The notes: generated from the letters alone by a model not told the origin. Shown: positions 1 through 8,694, numbered from the stretch's first letter. The stretch: DNA of 64,000 bases from Leadbetterella sp. (GCA_019638185.1 JAHBUH010000008.1:85704-149703); one strand, 5' to 3'. Made by a program: numbers and translations.

Positions 1-876
1 GTCATAGAAATAAAACTTCACGCCTTTCAGGTCGTCTTTAAGCAGGGGCTTGGCCAGGAGGTCAATATACGAGCGCCGCAGCGCCACTACAAACGACCCC
101 TTCTCCTTCACGATAGGCCCTTCCAGCGTCAGCCGGGAAAAGATGGTGCCTATGCCGCCTGAAAACTCCATCTTCTTGCTGTTCCCTTCCTTCATCCGGA
201 CATCCAGGATAGAAGAGACGCGGCCGCCGTAAACGGAGGGGATCCCGCCCTTGATCAGCTTCACATCTTTCACCACATCGGGATTAAAGATCGAGAAAAA
301 GCCCATCAGGTGGGAAGAATTATAGACCGGCGCTTCATCCAGCAGCACCAGGTTCTGGTCTATGGCGCCGCCCCGCACGTTAAATCCGGAAGAACCTTCT
401 CCCACCGAACTCACCCCGGGCAGAAACTGTATGCTGCGGATCACGTCTATCTCCCCCAGCAGGGCCGGCATTTTTTTGATGGTTCTCATTTCCACCTTAT
501 TGACCGACATCTCTACACTTTTCACATTGTGATCTTCCCGTTCAGCCTTCACGATCACCTCATCCAGGAGATTCCCTTCTTCTTTCAGTTCCAGGTTCAT
601 CGGAGTATTGGCGTTTAATTCCACCACCTTCTCCACCCTATGATAGCCGAGGTAAGAGATCACCAGGGTATGCGTGCCTTTCGGCAGCGTAATGGAGTAA
701 AAACCGTACACATTGGTACTGACGCCCACCTTCTGCTCGCGCGCGTACACATTTACCCCGATCAGCGCCTCGCCGTCAGAAGCGTCTTTCACCGTACCGC
801 TGATCGTAAAGGTATCCTGGGAAAAGGAGGAGCAGACTGCAAATAAAACAAAAAAACACGCCAGGATATATCGCAT
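1..876 (-). CDS. TonB-dependent receptor, N-terminal part (partial)
   Basis: Partial gene running off the left edge; 292 codons from an ATG at 876 are visible. The translation opens with a signal peptide (about residues 1-20, ending SSFSQ), then a carboxypeptidase-regulatory-like beta-sandwich (GTVKDASDGEALIGVNV, about 24-105) and a TonB plug domain (about 115-230) with NVRGG, DQNLVLLDEAPVYN and YGGRVSSILDVRM. This order is that of SusC-like/FecA-like outer-membrane receptors that import ligands with TonB energy. The barrel lies outside the window, so the ligand cannot be inferred. No SusD partner can be seen on this side. The frame is open throughout. Family assignment is secure; substrate unknown. 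Confidence 0.9.
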   Translation of the reverse strand, partial: MRYILACFFVLFAVCSSFSQDTFTISGTVKDASDGEALIGVNVYAREQKVGVSTNVYGFYSITLPKGTHTLVISYLGYHRVEKVVELNANTPMNLELKEEGNLLDEVIVKAEREDHNVKSVEMSVNKVEMRTIKKMPALLGEIDVIRSIQFLPGVSSVGEGSSGFNVRGGAIDQNLVLLDEAPVYNSSHLMGFFSIFNPDVVKDVKLIKGGIPSVYGGRVSSILDVRMKEGNSKKMEFSGGIGTIFSRLTLEGPIVKEKGSFVVALRRSYIDLLAKPLLKDDLKGVKFYFYD

Positions 877-968
877 CAAAAAGGATTTAAGTAGAAATAA
901 CGATGAGGAGAGAAAAATAGTTTTATGCCGGCGGTGAACGCTGCTAAATATTAAATCCACCCGGAGAC

Positions 969-1778
969 TCATTCTTTTTCAATCCGCACCCAATCTAAGT
1001 ATTCCTTCTTGAGGCCTTCATAAAATTCCGCCATGGTTTCTTCCTTCCCGTTAGCTATTATTCTCCGGGTAGCCCCGGTATTCTGTCGGTATTCCGCCCT
1101 GTTCATATAATAATGGTCCATTCTTTTTTGAAATTCCTTCCGGGTCACTTTGTTTTTATCCGGGAATACCGGTCTGTAATCTCCTGTCTTATAGCCTAGT
1201 CCCTTCAGCGAAAATTTTATTTTACCTTCCGTATCCGCTAACCGGAAGATTAAACCCGGCAGTCCTCCGAACTTATAGGGCCCGTCACTCACCGGTATTT
1301 CCGGGCTGAACCACGCTTCGTAGCTCCGCCCTGCAAACTCCCCCAAAGCTTTTTGGCATACATATCCTGAGATGGTTAATGTATCTCCGGGAATTTTCCA
1401 GTTCATATCCGGCAGCGGCTCTTCATACATAAAAGCGGTACCGTTTATGGGCTCCTGGTACTTAACGATTTCACTGTTTTTGAAAATAGAATACCGAAAT
1501 GCGGGGCTTTCCATACTCAGGAGTATCCGTGTCTTTTCCTCTCGACCCAGATTTCTATAATATTCCGTACTTTTTATACTGTCATAGGTATACAGAGCCC
1601 TATCCATAAAAATGGAGCTCTCTCCATAAGATACAAGAATAGCCTCTCCTTTTCTCACTAAATTCGAACGGGATTCAAACTCCTGTAAAGCATAGGAATA
1701 AATAATTACATAGTCCTTCCTGATAGAGAGCTTTAATAAACTCAGATACCCTAAAACCAATACCATCAATAATCTCAT
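969..1778 (-). CDS. GLPGLI family protein
   Basis: A 269-residue protein carrying the family motif GLPGLIF at about residue 165, in the context DGPYKFGGLPGLIF, which defines the Bacteroidota GLPGLI family of exported proteins of unknown function. The N-terminus (MRLLMVLVLGYLSLLK) is hydrophobic but lacks an obvious cleavage site. The frame stays open upstream to 1829. I place the start at the ATG at 1778 because a GGGAG sits just upstream and a promoter (TTTG at 1830-1827, 20-base spacer, TAATATTG at 1806-1799) would begin transcription about 14 bases before it. The gene looks more AT-rich than uvrA next door. It is often found near TonB receptors, as here, but no role is established. Confidence 0.8.
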   Translation of the reverse strand: MRLLMVLVLGYLSLLKLSIRKDYVIIYSYALQEFESRSNLVRKGEAILVSYGESSIFMDRALYTYDSIKSTEYYRNLGREEKTRILLSMESPAFRYSIFKNSEIVKYQEPINGTAFMYEEPLPDMNWKIPGDTLTISGYVCQKALGEFAGRSYEAWFSPEIPVSDGPYKFGGLPGLIFRLADTEGKIKFSLKGLGYKTGDYRPVFPDKNKVTRKEFQKRMDHYYMNRAEYRQNTGATRRIIANGKEETMAEFYEGLKKEYLDWVRIEKE

Positions 1779-1798
1779 ATCTCCCGGGTATAATAAGA

Positions 1799-1830
1799 CA
1801 ATATTAAACAATAACCTATTCTTTCCCAAA
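1799..1830 (-). promoter_or_regulatory. Bacteroidota-type promoter for the GLPGLI gene
   Basis: On the minus strand TTTG (1830-1827) is followed after exactly 20 bases by TAATATTG (1806-1799), one mismatch from the TAnnTTTG consensus of the Bacteroidota primary sigma factor. It implies transcription starting near 1792 and decides the start codon at 1778. Confidence 0.55.
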
Positions 1831-1918
1831 CCCCGATTTTTATTTTCACCTCCGGAATTAATAAGCTATCCTCGGGTTACCTTATTATTTTTTGTAACTT
1901 CGCAGATTAATCAAAACC

Positions 1919-4759
1919 TTGTTGGCATTGAACGATATTGAACTGACCGGGCACGAGCAGATTGAGGTGTTCGGTGCACGGGAACACAACCTGAAAAATA
2001 TTGATGTGGCCATTCCCCGCAATAAGTTGGTGGTGATCACCGGCATCAGCGGCAGCGGGAAATCCTCCCTGGCCTTTGACACCATTTATGCCGAAGGCCA
2101 GCGCCGTTATATGGAGAGTTTCTCTTCGTATGCCCGCAGCTTTATCGGTGACATGGAGCGACCGGATGTGGATAAGATCAACGGCCTCTCGCCCGTGATC
2201 AGCATTGAACAGAAGACCACCTCCAGGAACCCCAGGTCTACCGTGGGCACCACCACCGAGATTTACGACTTCCTGCGCCTGCTCTACGCCCGGGCGGGTG
2301 AAGCGGTCAGCTACGTCACCGGTAAGCCCATGGTGAAACAGACCCAGGATCAGATCATTGAGCAGATCCTGACCCATCACGAAGGTAAAAAACTGAGTAT
2401 CCTGGCGCCTATGGTTAAGGGTAGAAAAGGCCACTATCGCGAACTTTTCGTCCAGATCTCCAAGATGGGATATGCTAAAGTACGGGTAGACGGCGAGGTA
2501 CAGGACATTACCCCCAAGATGCAGACAGACCGCTACAAGATCCATGACATCGAAGTGGTGGTAGACCGGATCATCCCTAAAAAAGAAGACCGTTACCGCA
2601 TCAGCCAGTCGGTAGGCACCGCCCTTAAGCTGGGCGGCGGCTCCCTGCTGCTCCTGGATGAGAATGAAAAGGTGCAATATTTCTCCCAGAACCTGATGGA
2701 TCCGGAGTCAGGCATCAGCTACGAGGACCCCTCGCCTAACTCCTTCTCCTTTAACACCCCTTACGGCGCCTGCCCGGTGTGTAAGGGCATGGGGCAGATC
2801 GAGGAGATCACCGAAGAATCCATCATCCCGGACCCCTCTCTGTCTATCCTCCGCGGCGGAATAGCGCCCCTGGGCGAGTACCGCGACCTCTGGATCTTCA
2901 AGCAGATCGAAGCCCTGCTGAAAGCCCATAAATCATCGCTGAGCATCCCTATTGAAAAGATCCCGCGTGACGTGCTGGAGATCATCCTGTACGGCAGCGA
3001 GGAACCCGTGGCGGTGGCTTCCAAGAAATACCCCGGCACCGACTGGAACACTAAGTTTGAAGGAATCATTACCTTCCTGAAAAACCAGCAGGAGTCGGAA
3101 AGCGACAAGATCCAGGACTGGATCAAAGATTTCCTGATCATTAAAGAATGCCCGGAATGCCACGGGCAAAGGCTGAAAAAAGAGTCGTTGCACTTTCTCA
3201 TTGACGATAAAAACATTGCCGAGCTCTCCGACATGGACATTTCCGGGCTCACCGCCTGGTTTGAAAACGTGGAAGACCGCATGAGCGGGAAACAGCGCCT
3301 GATAGCTGCGGAAATCCTGAAAGAGATCCGCAAGCGCCTGGGTTTCCTGCAAGGCATAGGCCTGAACTACCTCACCCTGAACCGTCCGCTGAGAACCCTC
3401 TCCGGCGGCGAGGCCCAGCGCATCCGCCTGGCCACGCAGATCGGTACTCAGCTGGTGGGCGTGCTTTATATCATGGATGAACCTTCCATAGGGCTGCATC
3501 AGCGCGATAACGTGAAGCTCATCAAGGCCCTGAAAGACCTGCGTGACCTGGGGAACACCGTGCTGATTGTGGAGCATGATAAAGACATGATGCTGGAGTC
3601 TGATTATATCATTGACATCGGGCCGGGTGCAGGGCGTCACGGCGGCCGGGTGGTCAGCCAGGGCTCGCCGGAAACGTTTATTGCGAACGGCGGGGTAACG
3701 GCCGACTACCTGAGCGAGCGGGTGAGCATCCAGGTGCCGGAGAAACGGCGTGAAGGCTCCGGCAAGTTCATAGCCATCAAAGGTGCCAAAGGCCATAACT
3801 TGAAAAACGTTACCCTGAAAATTCCGCTTGGCACCATTACCTGCGTAACGGGCGTAAGCGGCAGCGGCAAGAGCTCCCTGATCCACGAAACCCTCTTTCC
3901 TATCCTGAACCGGCATTTCTTCCGGGCCAAGCGCGAGCCCCTGACTTATAAGGAAGTGGAAGGCCTGGAGCATATTGATAAGGTGATCGAGGTAGACCAG
4001 TCGCCCATAGGCCGTACCCCCCGCAGTAACCCGGCCACTTATACGGGCATGTTCTCCGATATCCGGACGCTATTTGCCGAGCTGCCCGAATCCAAGATCC
4101 GGGGTTATAAACCGGGCCGCTTCTCCTTTAACGTGAAAGGCGGGCGCTGTGAAACCTGCGAAGGCGCCGGGATGAAAAAAATAGAAATGGAGTTCCTGCC
4201 CGATGTGCACGTTCCCTGCGAGACCTGTAAAGGCAAGCGCTTTAACCGCGAAACCCTGGAGATCCGTTTCAAGGGAAAATCCATTTCCGATGTGCTGGAC
4301 ATGACCGTGGCGGAAGCCATTCCTTTCTTTGAAAACCAGCCGAAGATCAACCGCAAGGTGCAGATCCTGAATGACGTAGGCCTGGGCTACATCACCCTGG
4401 GCCAGCACGCCACCACCCTGTCAGGCGGGGAGGCCCAGCGCGTGAAGCTGTCGGAAGAACTGTCTAAAAAAGATACGGGGAAAACCCTCTACATCCTGGA
4501 TGAACCCACTACCGGCCTCCACTTCCAGGACATCCGCAAGCTGCTGGATGTACTTCAGAAGCTGGCCGATAAGGGGAATACCATCCTGATCATTGAGCAT
4601 AACCTGGATGTGATCAAAATAGCCGACTACATCGTGGACATGGGGCCGGAAGGCGGCAGCGGCGGCGGTAAGGTGATTGCCGAAGGCACACCGGAAAAAG
4701 TAGCGGCCGTGAAAGGCAGTTATACGGGGCAGTTTCTGAAAAAAGAGTTACACTTGTAG
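1919..4759 (+). CDS. uvrA: excinuclease ABC subunit A
   Basis: UvrA, the damage-recognition ATPase of nucleotide excision repair, 946 residues, the usual length. Two ABC cassettes are visible: Walker A GISGSGKSSL at about 42-51 and GVSGSGKSSL near 645, with signatures LSGGEAQRIRLA and LSGGEAQRVKLS. Zinc-binding pairs are CPVCKG, CPECHG, CETCEG and CETCKG. The start is a TTG at 1919; no in-frame ATG lies between it and the conserved N-terminal HEQIEVFGAREHNL. A weak promoter element (TAACTTCG, 1895-1902) lies just upstream, so the leader is very short. The gene appears to be monocistronic, since the next gene seems to have its own promoter. Identification is certain. Confidence 0.98.
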   Translation: MLALNDIELTGHEQIEVFGAREHNLKNIDVAIPRNKLVVITGISGSGKSSLAFDTIYAEGQRRYMESFSSYARSFIGDMERPDVDKINGLSPVISIEQKTTSRNPRSTVGTTTEIYDFLRLLYARAGEAVSYVTGKPMVKQTQDQIIEQILTHHEGKKLSILAPMVKGRKGHYRELFVQISKMGYAKVRVDGEVQDITPKMQTDRYKIHDIEVVVDRIIPKKEDRYRISQSVGTALKLGGGSLLLLDENEKVQYFSQNLMDPESGISYEDPSPNSFSFNTPYGACPVCKGMGQIEEITEESIIPDPSLSILRGGIAPLGEYRDLWIFKQIEALLKAHKSSLSIPIEKIPRDVLEIILYGSEEPVAVASKKYPGTDWNTKFEGIITFLKNQQESESDKIQDWIKDFLIIKECPECHGQRLKKESLHFLIDDKNIAELSDMDISGLTAWFENVEDRMSGKQRLIAAEILKEIRKRLGFLQGIGLNYLTLNRPLRTLSGGEAQRIRLATQIGTQLVGVLYIMDEPSIGLHQRDNVKLIKALKDLRDLGNTVLIVEHDKDMMLESDYIIDIGPGAGRHGGRVVSQGSPETFIANGGVTADYLSERVSIQVPEKRREGSGKFIAIKGAKGHNLKNVTLKIPLGTITCVTGVSGSGKSSLIHETLFPILNRHFFRAKREPLTYKEVEGLEHIDKVIEVDQSPIGRTPRSNPATYTGMFSDIRTLFAELPESKIRGYKPGRFSFNVKGGRCETCEGAGMKKIEMEFLPDVHVPCETCKGKRFNRETLEIRFKGKSISDVLDMTVAEAIPFFENQPKINRKVQILNDVGLGYITLGQHATTLSGGEAQRVKLSEELSKKDTGKTLYILDEPTTGLHFQDIRKLLDVLQKLADKGNTILIIEHNLDVIKIADYIVDMGPEGGSGGGKVIAEGTPEKVAAVKGSYTGQFLKKELHL

Positions 4760-4790
4760 TGTGATCTGTAATGACTCTGCTTATATGTAG

Positions 4791-4798
4791 TATGTTTG
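4791..4798 (+). promoter_or_regulatory. -7 element for the phytase-like gene
   Basis: TATGTTTG fits TAnnTTTG. No clear TTTG lies about 20 bases upstream, so support is partial. It overlaps the first possible start at 4796 and favours the ATG at 4832. Confidence 0.35.
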
Positions 4799-4831
4799 TA
4801 TACCTGTTCATCCCTAAATGACTATGTTTCT

Positions 4832-5785
4832 ATGCGATTAAAAAAAATAGCAGTATATCTCTTTTTTCTCCCCTTTGCCGGTTACGGCCAGTCCATAACG
4901 CCGTTTGAGATCATTAAAGCCGATTCCGTCTTCGTGATCGACTCTACCCACTGGCATACTTTCCCGGCCAATCTCCGTTTCGGCGGGATATCCGGGCTGG
5001 AAATGACAGGGACGGGCGAGCTGCTGCTGGTGTCTGACCGCCAGACCGCCGGCGCGGCACCGGAGAACCAGGATTCCTGGCTTTTCCGGATGGACACCCT
5101 GGGGAGTGTTCATACCACCTTCCGGTTTTTCGGAGTGGAAAATGCCGAAGCGCTACGATTCTATAACGGGCGGCTCTGGTACTCCTTTGAAACGGATGAA
5201 AGTACGGGCATCGGGTATATTGACTCCACCGGTACGCCGGTGACCGTGGCAGAACACAGCATGATCACCAGCCCTTTTGCCACGCTGAACCGCGGCATTG
5301 AAAGCCTGGTGGTGAGCGATGACCTTTGGTACGGTTTTGAAGCCGGCTTAGATTCTACCGTATTCATCCGCTGGCCGGGCCGCGAAAAGGAAAAGGAAGA
5401 GATCTACACCTATCCCCTGGATAAAAGCAGCTGCTTAAGCCCGGGGCAATCGCCGGGCATCTCGCTTGGAAACGGGGTTTCGGATATCCTGGGTATTCCC
5501 GGCGAAAGAGATAAACTGCTGGTACTGGAACGCTGCTTTAACGGGCGGAATAACTACATTAAGCTGATGGAAGCAAAGGTCTCAGGGAAAACCCTGGAGA
5601 AAAGAGAAGTGTTCAGCTGGGATCCCGACACCCGGTTTAACGGTCGTCCTTTACGGCCCGATAACATGGAAGGCATGGCCTGGGGGCAGCCGGTAAACGG
5701 TAAACGCACCCTCTACCTCATCTCCGATGATAATCATAACCCCCGCTACCAGCGGACCCTCCTGCTGAAGCTGATGGAAAAGTAG
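4832..5785 (+). CDS. secreted esterase-like/phytase-like beta-propeller protein
   Basis: A 317-residue exported protein with a clear signal peptide (MRLKKIAVYLFFLPFAGYG, cleaved before Q). The rest resembles the 'esterase-like activity of phytase' family: FGGISGLEM, LLVSDRQ, NRGIESLVV, a GNGVSDILGIPG segment, LLVLERCF and the C-terminal RPDNMEGMAWG...YLISDDN. This family is usually a calcium-binding beta-propeller in the periplasm or on the surface; the substrate is not established. I chose the ATG at 4832 over the upstream in-frame 4796 because the signal peptide begins there and a promoter box overlaps 4796. It follows uvrA but is probably transcribed separately. Confidence 0.8.
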   Translation: MRLKKIAVYLFFLPFAGYGQSITPFEIIKADSVFVIDSTHWHTFPANLRFGGISGLEMTGTGELLLVSDRQTAGAAPENQDSWLFRMDTLGSVHTTFRFFGVENAEALRFYNGRLWYSFETDESTGIGYIDSTGTPVTVAEHSMITSPFATLNRGIESLVVSDDLWYGFEAGLDSTVFIRWPGREKEKEEIYTYPLDKSSCLSPGQSPGISLGNGVSDILGIPGERDKLLVLERCFNGRNNYIKLMEAKVSGKTLEKREVFSWDPDTRFNGRPLRPDNMEGMAWGQPVNGKRTLYLISDDNHNPRYQRTLLLKLMEK

Positions 5786-5833
5786 TGGCGGGTATCAAAA
5801 TTTAGAACCTATCTAAACAAAAATCAATACATT

Positions 5834-5872
5834 CCTTATTTATTGATTATAAATTACTTATGCCAAATAAGG
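5834..5872. repeat. inverted repeat in AT-rich intergenic DNA
   Basis: CCTTATTT (5834-5841) and AAATAAGG (5865-5872) form 8-base perfect arms separated by 23 bases. It lies about 70 bases upstream of the promoter of the Fe-S protein gene, in an unusually AT-rich spacer. It could be an operator or chance; there is no terminator-like T-run. Confidence 0.3.
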
Positions 5873-5915
5873 TTACTTATAAATCCTAAAGCGTATTGGA
5901 ATTTTACCATTACCT

Positions 5916-5947
5916 GTTGCTAATATTATGCATGCATACTATTTTTG
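5916..5947 (+). promoter_or_regulatory. Bacteroidota-type promoter for the Fe-S protein gene
   Basis: GTTG (5916-5919), 20 bases, then TATTTTTG (5940-5947), an exact TAnnTTTG. Transcription would start about a dozen bases before the ATG at 5966. A direct repeat TTTGATGCA occurs twice between the box and the start codon. Confidence 0.6.
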
Positions 5948-5965
5948 ATGCACAAAGTTTGATGC

Positions 5966-6745
5966 ATGGAATACCCGATTAAAACAATGGCCGAAATGGC
6001 TATGAACGGTGAGCAGCCGGAGATTCTTTTCTGGGTGGGGTGTGCCGGGTCATTTGACGACCGGTATAAAAAAGTAACTCGTGCCTTTGTAAAAATACTG
6101 AATCACCTGGACATCCGTTTTGCGGTGCTGGGCACCGAAGAAGCCTGCACCGGTGATCCGGCCCGCAGGGCCGGGAATGAATTTACCTTCCAGATGCTGG
6201 CCCAGCAGAACATCCAGGTGCTGAACGGCTATGAAATTAAGAAAATAGTCACGGCCTGCCCCCACTGCTTTAACACCCTGAAAAACGAATACCCCGAACT
6301 GGGCGGAAATTATGAGGTCATTCACCACTCGGAATACCTCCAGCAGCTCATTAATTCCGGCCGGCTGAAAGTAAAAGGGGGCGCATTTAAGGGGCAAAAG
6401 ATCACTTACCACGATTCCTGCTACCTGGGCCGGGCCAATGACATCTACGAAGCACCCCGCCAGGTGATTGAGGCCCTGGACGCCGAGCTGGTGGAAATGA
6501 AGCGCTGCCGTACCAAAGGCCTCTGCTGCGGAGCCGGAGGCGCCCAAATGTTTAAGGAGCCCGAAAAAGGCCGGAAAGACATTAACGTGGAGCGTACCGA
6601 AGACGCCCTCGAAACCCACGCCCACACCATTGCCGTAGCCTGCCCGTTCTGCATGACCATGCTCTCTGATGGCGTTAAATTCAAGGAAAAAGAACACGAG
6701 ATCCGGGTGTATGACCTGGCGGAACTACTGGCTGGTGACCTGTGA
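5966..6745 (+). CDS. (Fe-S)-binding protein with CCG (DUF224) domains
   Basis: A 259-residue cytoplasmic protein built of two cysteine-rich CCG domains, as in the C-terminal half of heterodisulfide reductase HdrB/D, GlpC and LutA. Visible are FWVGCAGSFDDR near the N-terminus, TACPHCFNTLKNEYP, then HDSCYLGR, CRTKGLCCGAGGAQMF and VACPFCMTML. Such domains hold a 4Fe-4S cluster and pass electrons. In related bacteria the usual partner is a membrane HdrC-like ferredoxin protein encoded next door; none is present here, because the neighbours are an unrelated secreted protein and a barrel. The start fits both the promoter at 5916-5947 and the family N-terminus (TMAEM). The exact electron donor and acceptor are unknown. 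Confidence 0.85.
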   Translation: MEYPIKTMAEMAMNGEQPEILFWVGCAGSFDDRYKKVTRAFVKILNHLDIRFAVLGTEEACTGDPARRAGNEFTFQMLAQQNIQVLNGYEIKKIVTACPHCFNTLKNEYPELGGNYEVIHHSEYLQQLINSGRLKVKGGAFKGQKITYHDSCYLGRANDIYEAPRQVIEALDAELVEMKRCRTKGLCCGAGGAQMFKEPEKGRKDINVERTEDALETHAHTIAVACPFCMTMLSDGVKFKEKEHEIRVYDLAELLAGDL

Positions 6746-6758
6746 CCGCCGCGGATAA

Positions 6759-6790
6759 TTTGGAATAAGCTCTTCTTACTATTAGTTTTG
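6759..6790 (+). promoter_or_regulatory. consensus Bacteroidota promoter
   Basis: TTTG (6759-6762), a 20-base spacer and TAGTTTTG (6783-6790): a perfect match to TTTG-N20-TAnnTTTG. It drives the barrel gene that begins with TTG at 6813. Confidence 0.75.
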
Positions 6791-6812
6791 CAGGCTAATC
6801 TTAACTATTCCT

Positions 6813-7379
6813 TTGAAAAAACTTTCCCTTTTTTTGCTAATGGTCTGCGGAAAGGCGTTTTCGCAGCAAACCACTTTCAAGGGCGATGAGCTGTATGCTA
6901 CCGTTAATTCGCTCAAGGATTTCGACTTCGGTTTTGCCTATAAATTGGGGCTGAAAAACGACTATTACCTGCGATTTGACGTTCTGAATGCTTCTTTTTC
7001 CAATAAAAAGATGGAAAACACGAGCACCACAGATCCTTCCGGAAATCTGCTGAATGTGAACCGGCAGCGGGACTCGAATTATAACCTGGGCCTGGGCATT
7101 GAAAAACGAAGCGAATACAATTCCCGCCTGGAATTTCTCTACGGGCTCTCCCTCCTGGCCGGCAGCTCAAACCAGTCTACCCAAGCCGCCAGCCCTGACG
7201 GGAAAGTGCTGACCGATATACAGCACAAGGCCTTTTCGTACGGGCTAGGGATCAATGCCGGTGCCTTAGTGAAAGTAGCGAGTAACCTGTTTGTAGCCGG
7301 AGAACTGCTTCCCCAGTACCGGATTTTTAGCCAGAAAACCATATATGATGCCTCTACGGCCGTTTCAAACCAGGTGTAG
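6813..7379 (+). CDS. outer-membrane beta-barrel protein, cut short by an in-frame TAG
   Basis: A 188-codon frame starting with TTG at 6813, about 23 bases after a perfect promoter. It encodes a signal peptide (MKKLSLFLLMVCGKAFSQ) followed by alternating amphipathic strands (YYLRFDVLNASF, YNLGLGIEKRSEY, RLEFLYGLSLLAGSS, YGLGINAGALVKV, LFVAGELLPQYRIF) typical of small outer-membrane barrels. The stop TAG at 7377-7379 comes before the expected final strand. The same frame continues open for 24 more codons to a second TAG at 7454 and supplies exactly such a strand. The gene is therefore either a fresh nonsense mutant, a sequencing error, or read through. No specific function is recognised. Confidence 0.7.
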   Translation: MKKLSLFLLMVCGKAFSQQTTFKGDELYATVNSLKDFDFGFAYKLGLKNDYYLRFDVLNASFSNKKMENTSTTDPSGNLLNVNRQRDSNYNLGLGIEKRSEYNSRLEFLYGLSLLAGSSNQSTQAASPDGKVLTDIQHKAFSYGLGINAGALVKVASNLFVAGELLPQYRIFSQKTIYDASTAVSNQV

Positions 7380-7454
7380 AAAATTTCAGGCAGTGAATTC
7401 AATTTCTCCCTGGCAGATATCCGTTTATCCCTGGTTTACCGTTTTCACCGTTAG
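7380..7454 (+). other. in-frame 3' extension of the 6813 barrel gene beyond TAG
   Basis: Directly after the TAG at 7377-7379 the same frame reads KISGSEFNFSLADIRLSLVY then RFHR and stops at TAG 7452-7454. The segment ADIRLSLVYRF alternates polar and hydrophobic residues and ends in an aromatic plus basic tail, as the closing strand of an outer-membrane barrel does. This is good evidence that the ancestral gene spanned 6813-7454. Confidence 0.65.
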
Positions 7455-7556
7455 GAGCCTGAGAAGCACGTTAATTACTTGTTAACAGGGGGCTAAACCC
7501 GTGGGATTCTAAGGTCTTTGGCGTAATTTCATCGCTATGTCATTCGTATGTAGCCT

Positions 7557-8648
7557 ATGTTGAAAAAGCTGCTTCTCATTTTAGGGTTCCTTTTGCCGGC
7601 CACCCCCCTGGCCGCCCAGTTCAGTAAAATCTATTACCCTCATATTAACAGGGCGGAACTGGCCATTACCCGTGAACAGTACGCGGAGGCATTAGCCGCT
7701 TACCGGGAAGCCTTTGCCGCCGTTAAATACCCCCTGGCCCTGGATCTTTACAATGCCGTAATGTGTAAAATCTCGTTGCGTGATTTTGAAGGAGCTAAAC
7801 CCTTTCTCCTGAAGCTGGCCACCAAGGGTATTCCCGCCGGAACCCTGGAAGAGGACGACCTTTTCCGGAAGGTCTCTGCCCAGTGGGAAACCTTTAAGCC
7901 GGTGTATTCCCAGATCCAGTCGACCTTCGAAACCGCCCTGCCCGACAGCGTGCAGACGTGGGCCCTGCAATGCCGGGAGAGCTATACCGAAACCCCTATG
8001 AAAGTCACTATCCGTCTATCCGACACCGATGGAAACACCACCGGTTTCGAAGAAAAAATGATGAAGTCTCTTACCATTATCCCGTTTGAAAACGTGGAGG
8101 CCCGGATGAAGCTGGAACAGCACCTGGGCGCCACCGGCGGTTATGGCGAGGAAGCCGACGGGCCGCCCTCCGGTAATTATCTCCTGAGTCCCCTGAATAC
8201 CCTTCTCTTCTCCGAATCCCTGGAACAGGTTCTGTTCCGGCAGAAAGACACCTTACTGCTGGCCAAGCTCAAAAAAAAATACGATTATGTACCGCAGATG
8301 GATGGCATGACCTACCTGCTGCAAGGCATAGAAACCGGGAAATGGCACCGGAACCTCTACAATAAGCTGCTCCGGCAGAGAAGGTCCGTTACCGTGGCCT
8401 ATGTCAAAACGGAAGAAGACTGCGGCAACGAGTTCTCCGGCTATTACATTTCAGGGCAGCCTTCTTCACCGGCCCACCCTTTCCAGGAAGACGCCGCCCT
8501 TATCTCTGCTAAAACCATCTTCCATTTCAGCCACGAAGCCCACGGTTTTAAGCTGGGCACCGAGCAGGTAGCGGTAAACCGGAAAGACTTTCCTTCCTGC
8601 AGAACCGCCCGGGAAGAAATGCAGCACTGGATCCGGATGGCCCGTTAA
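7557..8648 (+). CDS. secreted protein of unknown function with TPR-like N-terminus
   Basis: A 363-residue protein I do not recognise. It has a signal peptide (MLKKLLLILGFLLPATPLAAQ). About residues 30-130 are helical and look like one or two degenerate TPR units (REQYAEALAAYREAFAAVKYP, then ALDLYNAVMCKISLRDFEGAKPFLLKLA). The C-terminal half is mixed, with YDYVPQMDGMTYLLQGIETG and NEFSGYYISGQ. Three cysteines are spread out in the mature part. It ends 67 bases before the sensor kinase gene, whose own promoter box lies between, so they may be separate units. Presence in the periplasm or outer membrane is inferred from the signal peptide only. Confidence 0.6.
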   Translation: MLKKLLLILGFLLPATPLAAQFSKIYYPHINRAELAITREQYAEALAAYREAFAAVKYPLALDLYNAVMCKISLRDFEGAKPFLLKLATKGIPAGTLEEDDLFRKVSAQWETFKPVYSQIQSTFETALPDSVQTWALQCRESYTETPMKVTIRLSDTDGNTTGFEEKMMKSLTIIPFENVEARMKLEQHLGATGGYGEEADGPPSGNYLLSPLNTLLFSESLEQVLFRQKDTLLLAKLKKKYDYVPQMDGMTYLLQGIETGKWHRNLYNKLLRQRRSVTVAYVKTEEDCGNEFSGYYISGQPSSPAHPFQEDAALISAKTIFHFSHEAHGFKLGTEQVAVNRKDFPSCRTAREEMQHWIRMAR

Positions 8649-8686
8649 AAAAAGTTAAACGGATACCGCATAACCGGGGCGCTCGT

Positions 8687-8694
8687 TAACTTTG
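8687..8694 (+). promoter_or_regulatory. -7 element for the sensor kinase gene
   Basis: TAACTTTG is an exact TAnnTTTG. No good TTTG is seen 19-20 bases upstream. The box overlaps the first possible start (TTG at 8692), so that codon is probably upstream of the transcript start and translation begins later. Confidence 0.4.

Noticed and set aside
2933-3973. 346-codon open frame on the minus strand inside uvrA
   Set aside because: It is antisense to a fully conserved gene, has no signal of a protein family, and long antisense frames are expected in GC-balanced coding DNA of this codon usage.
5966-6745. Fe-S protein as LutA of a lactate-use operon
   Set aside because: No LutB or LutC genes adjoin it; only the general CCG-domain assignment is supported.
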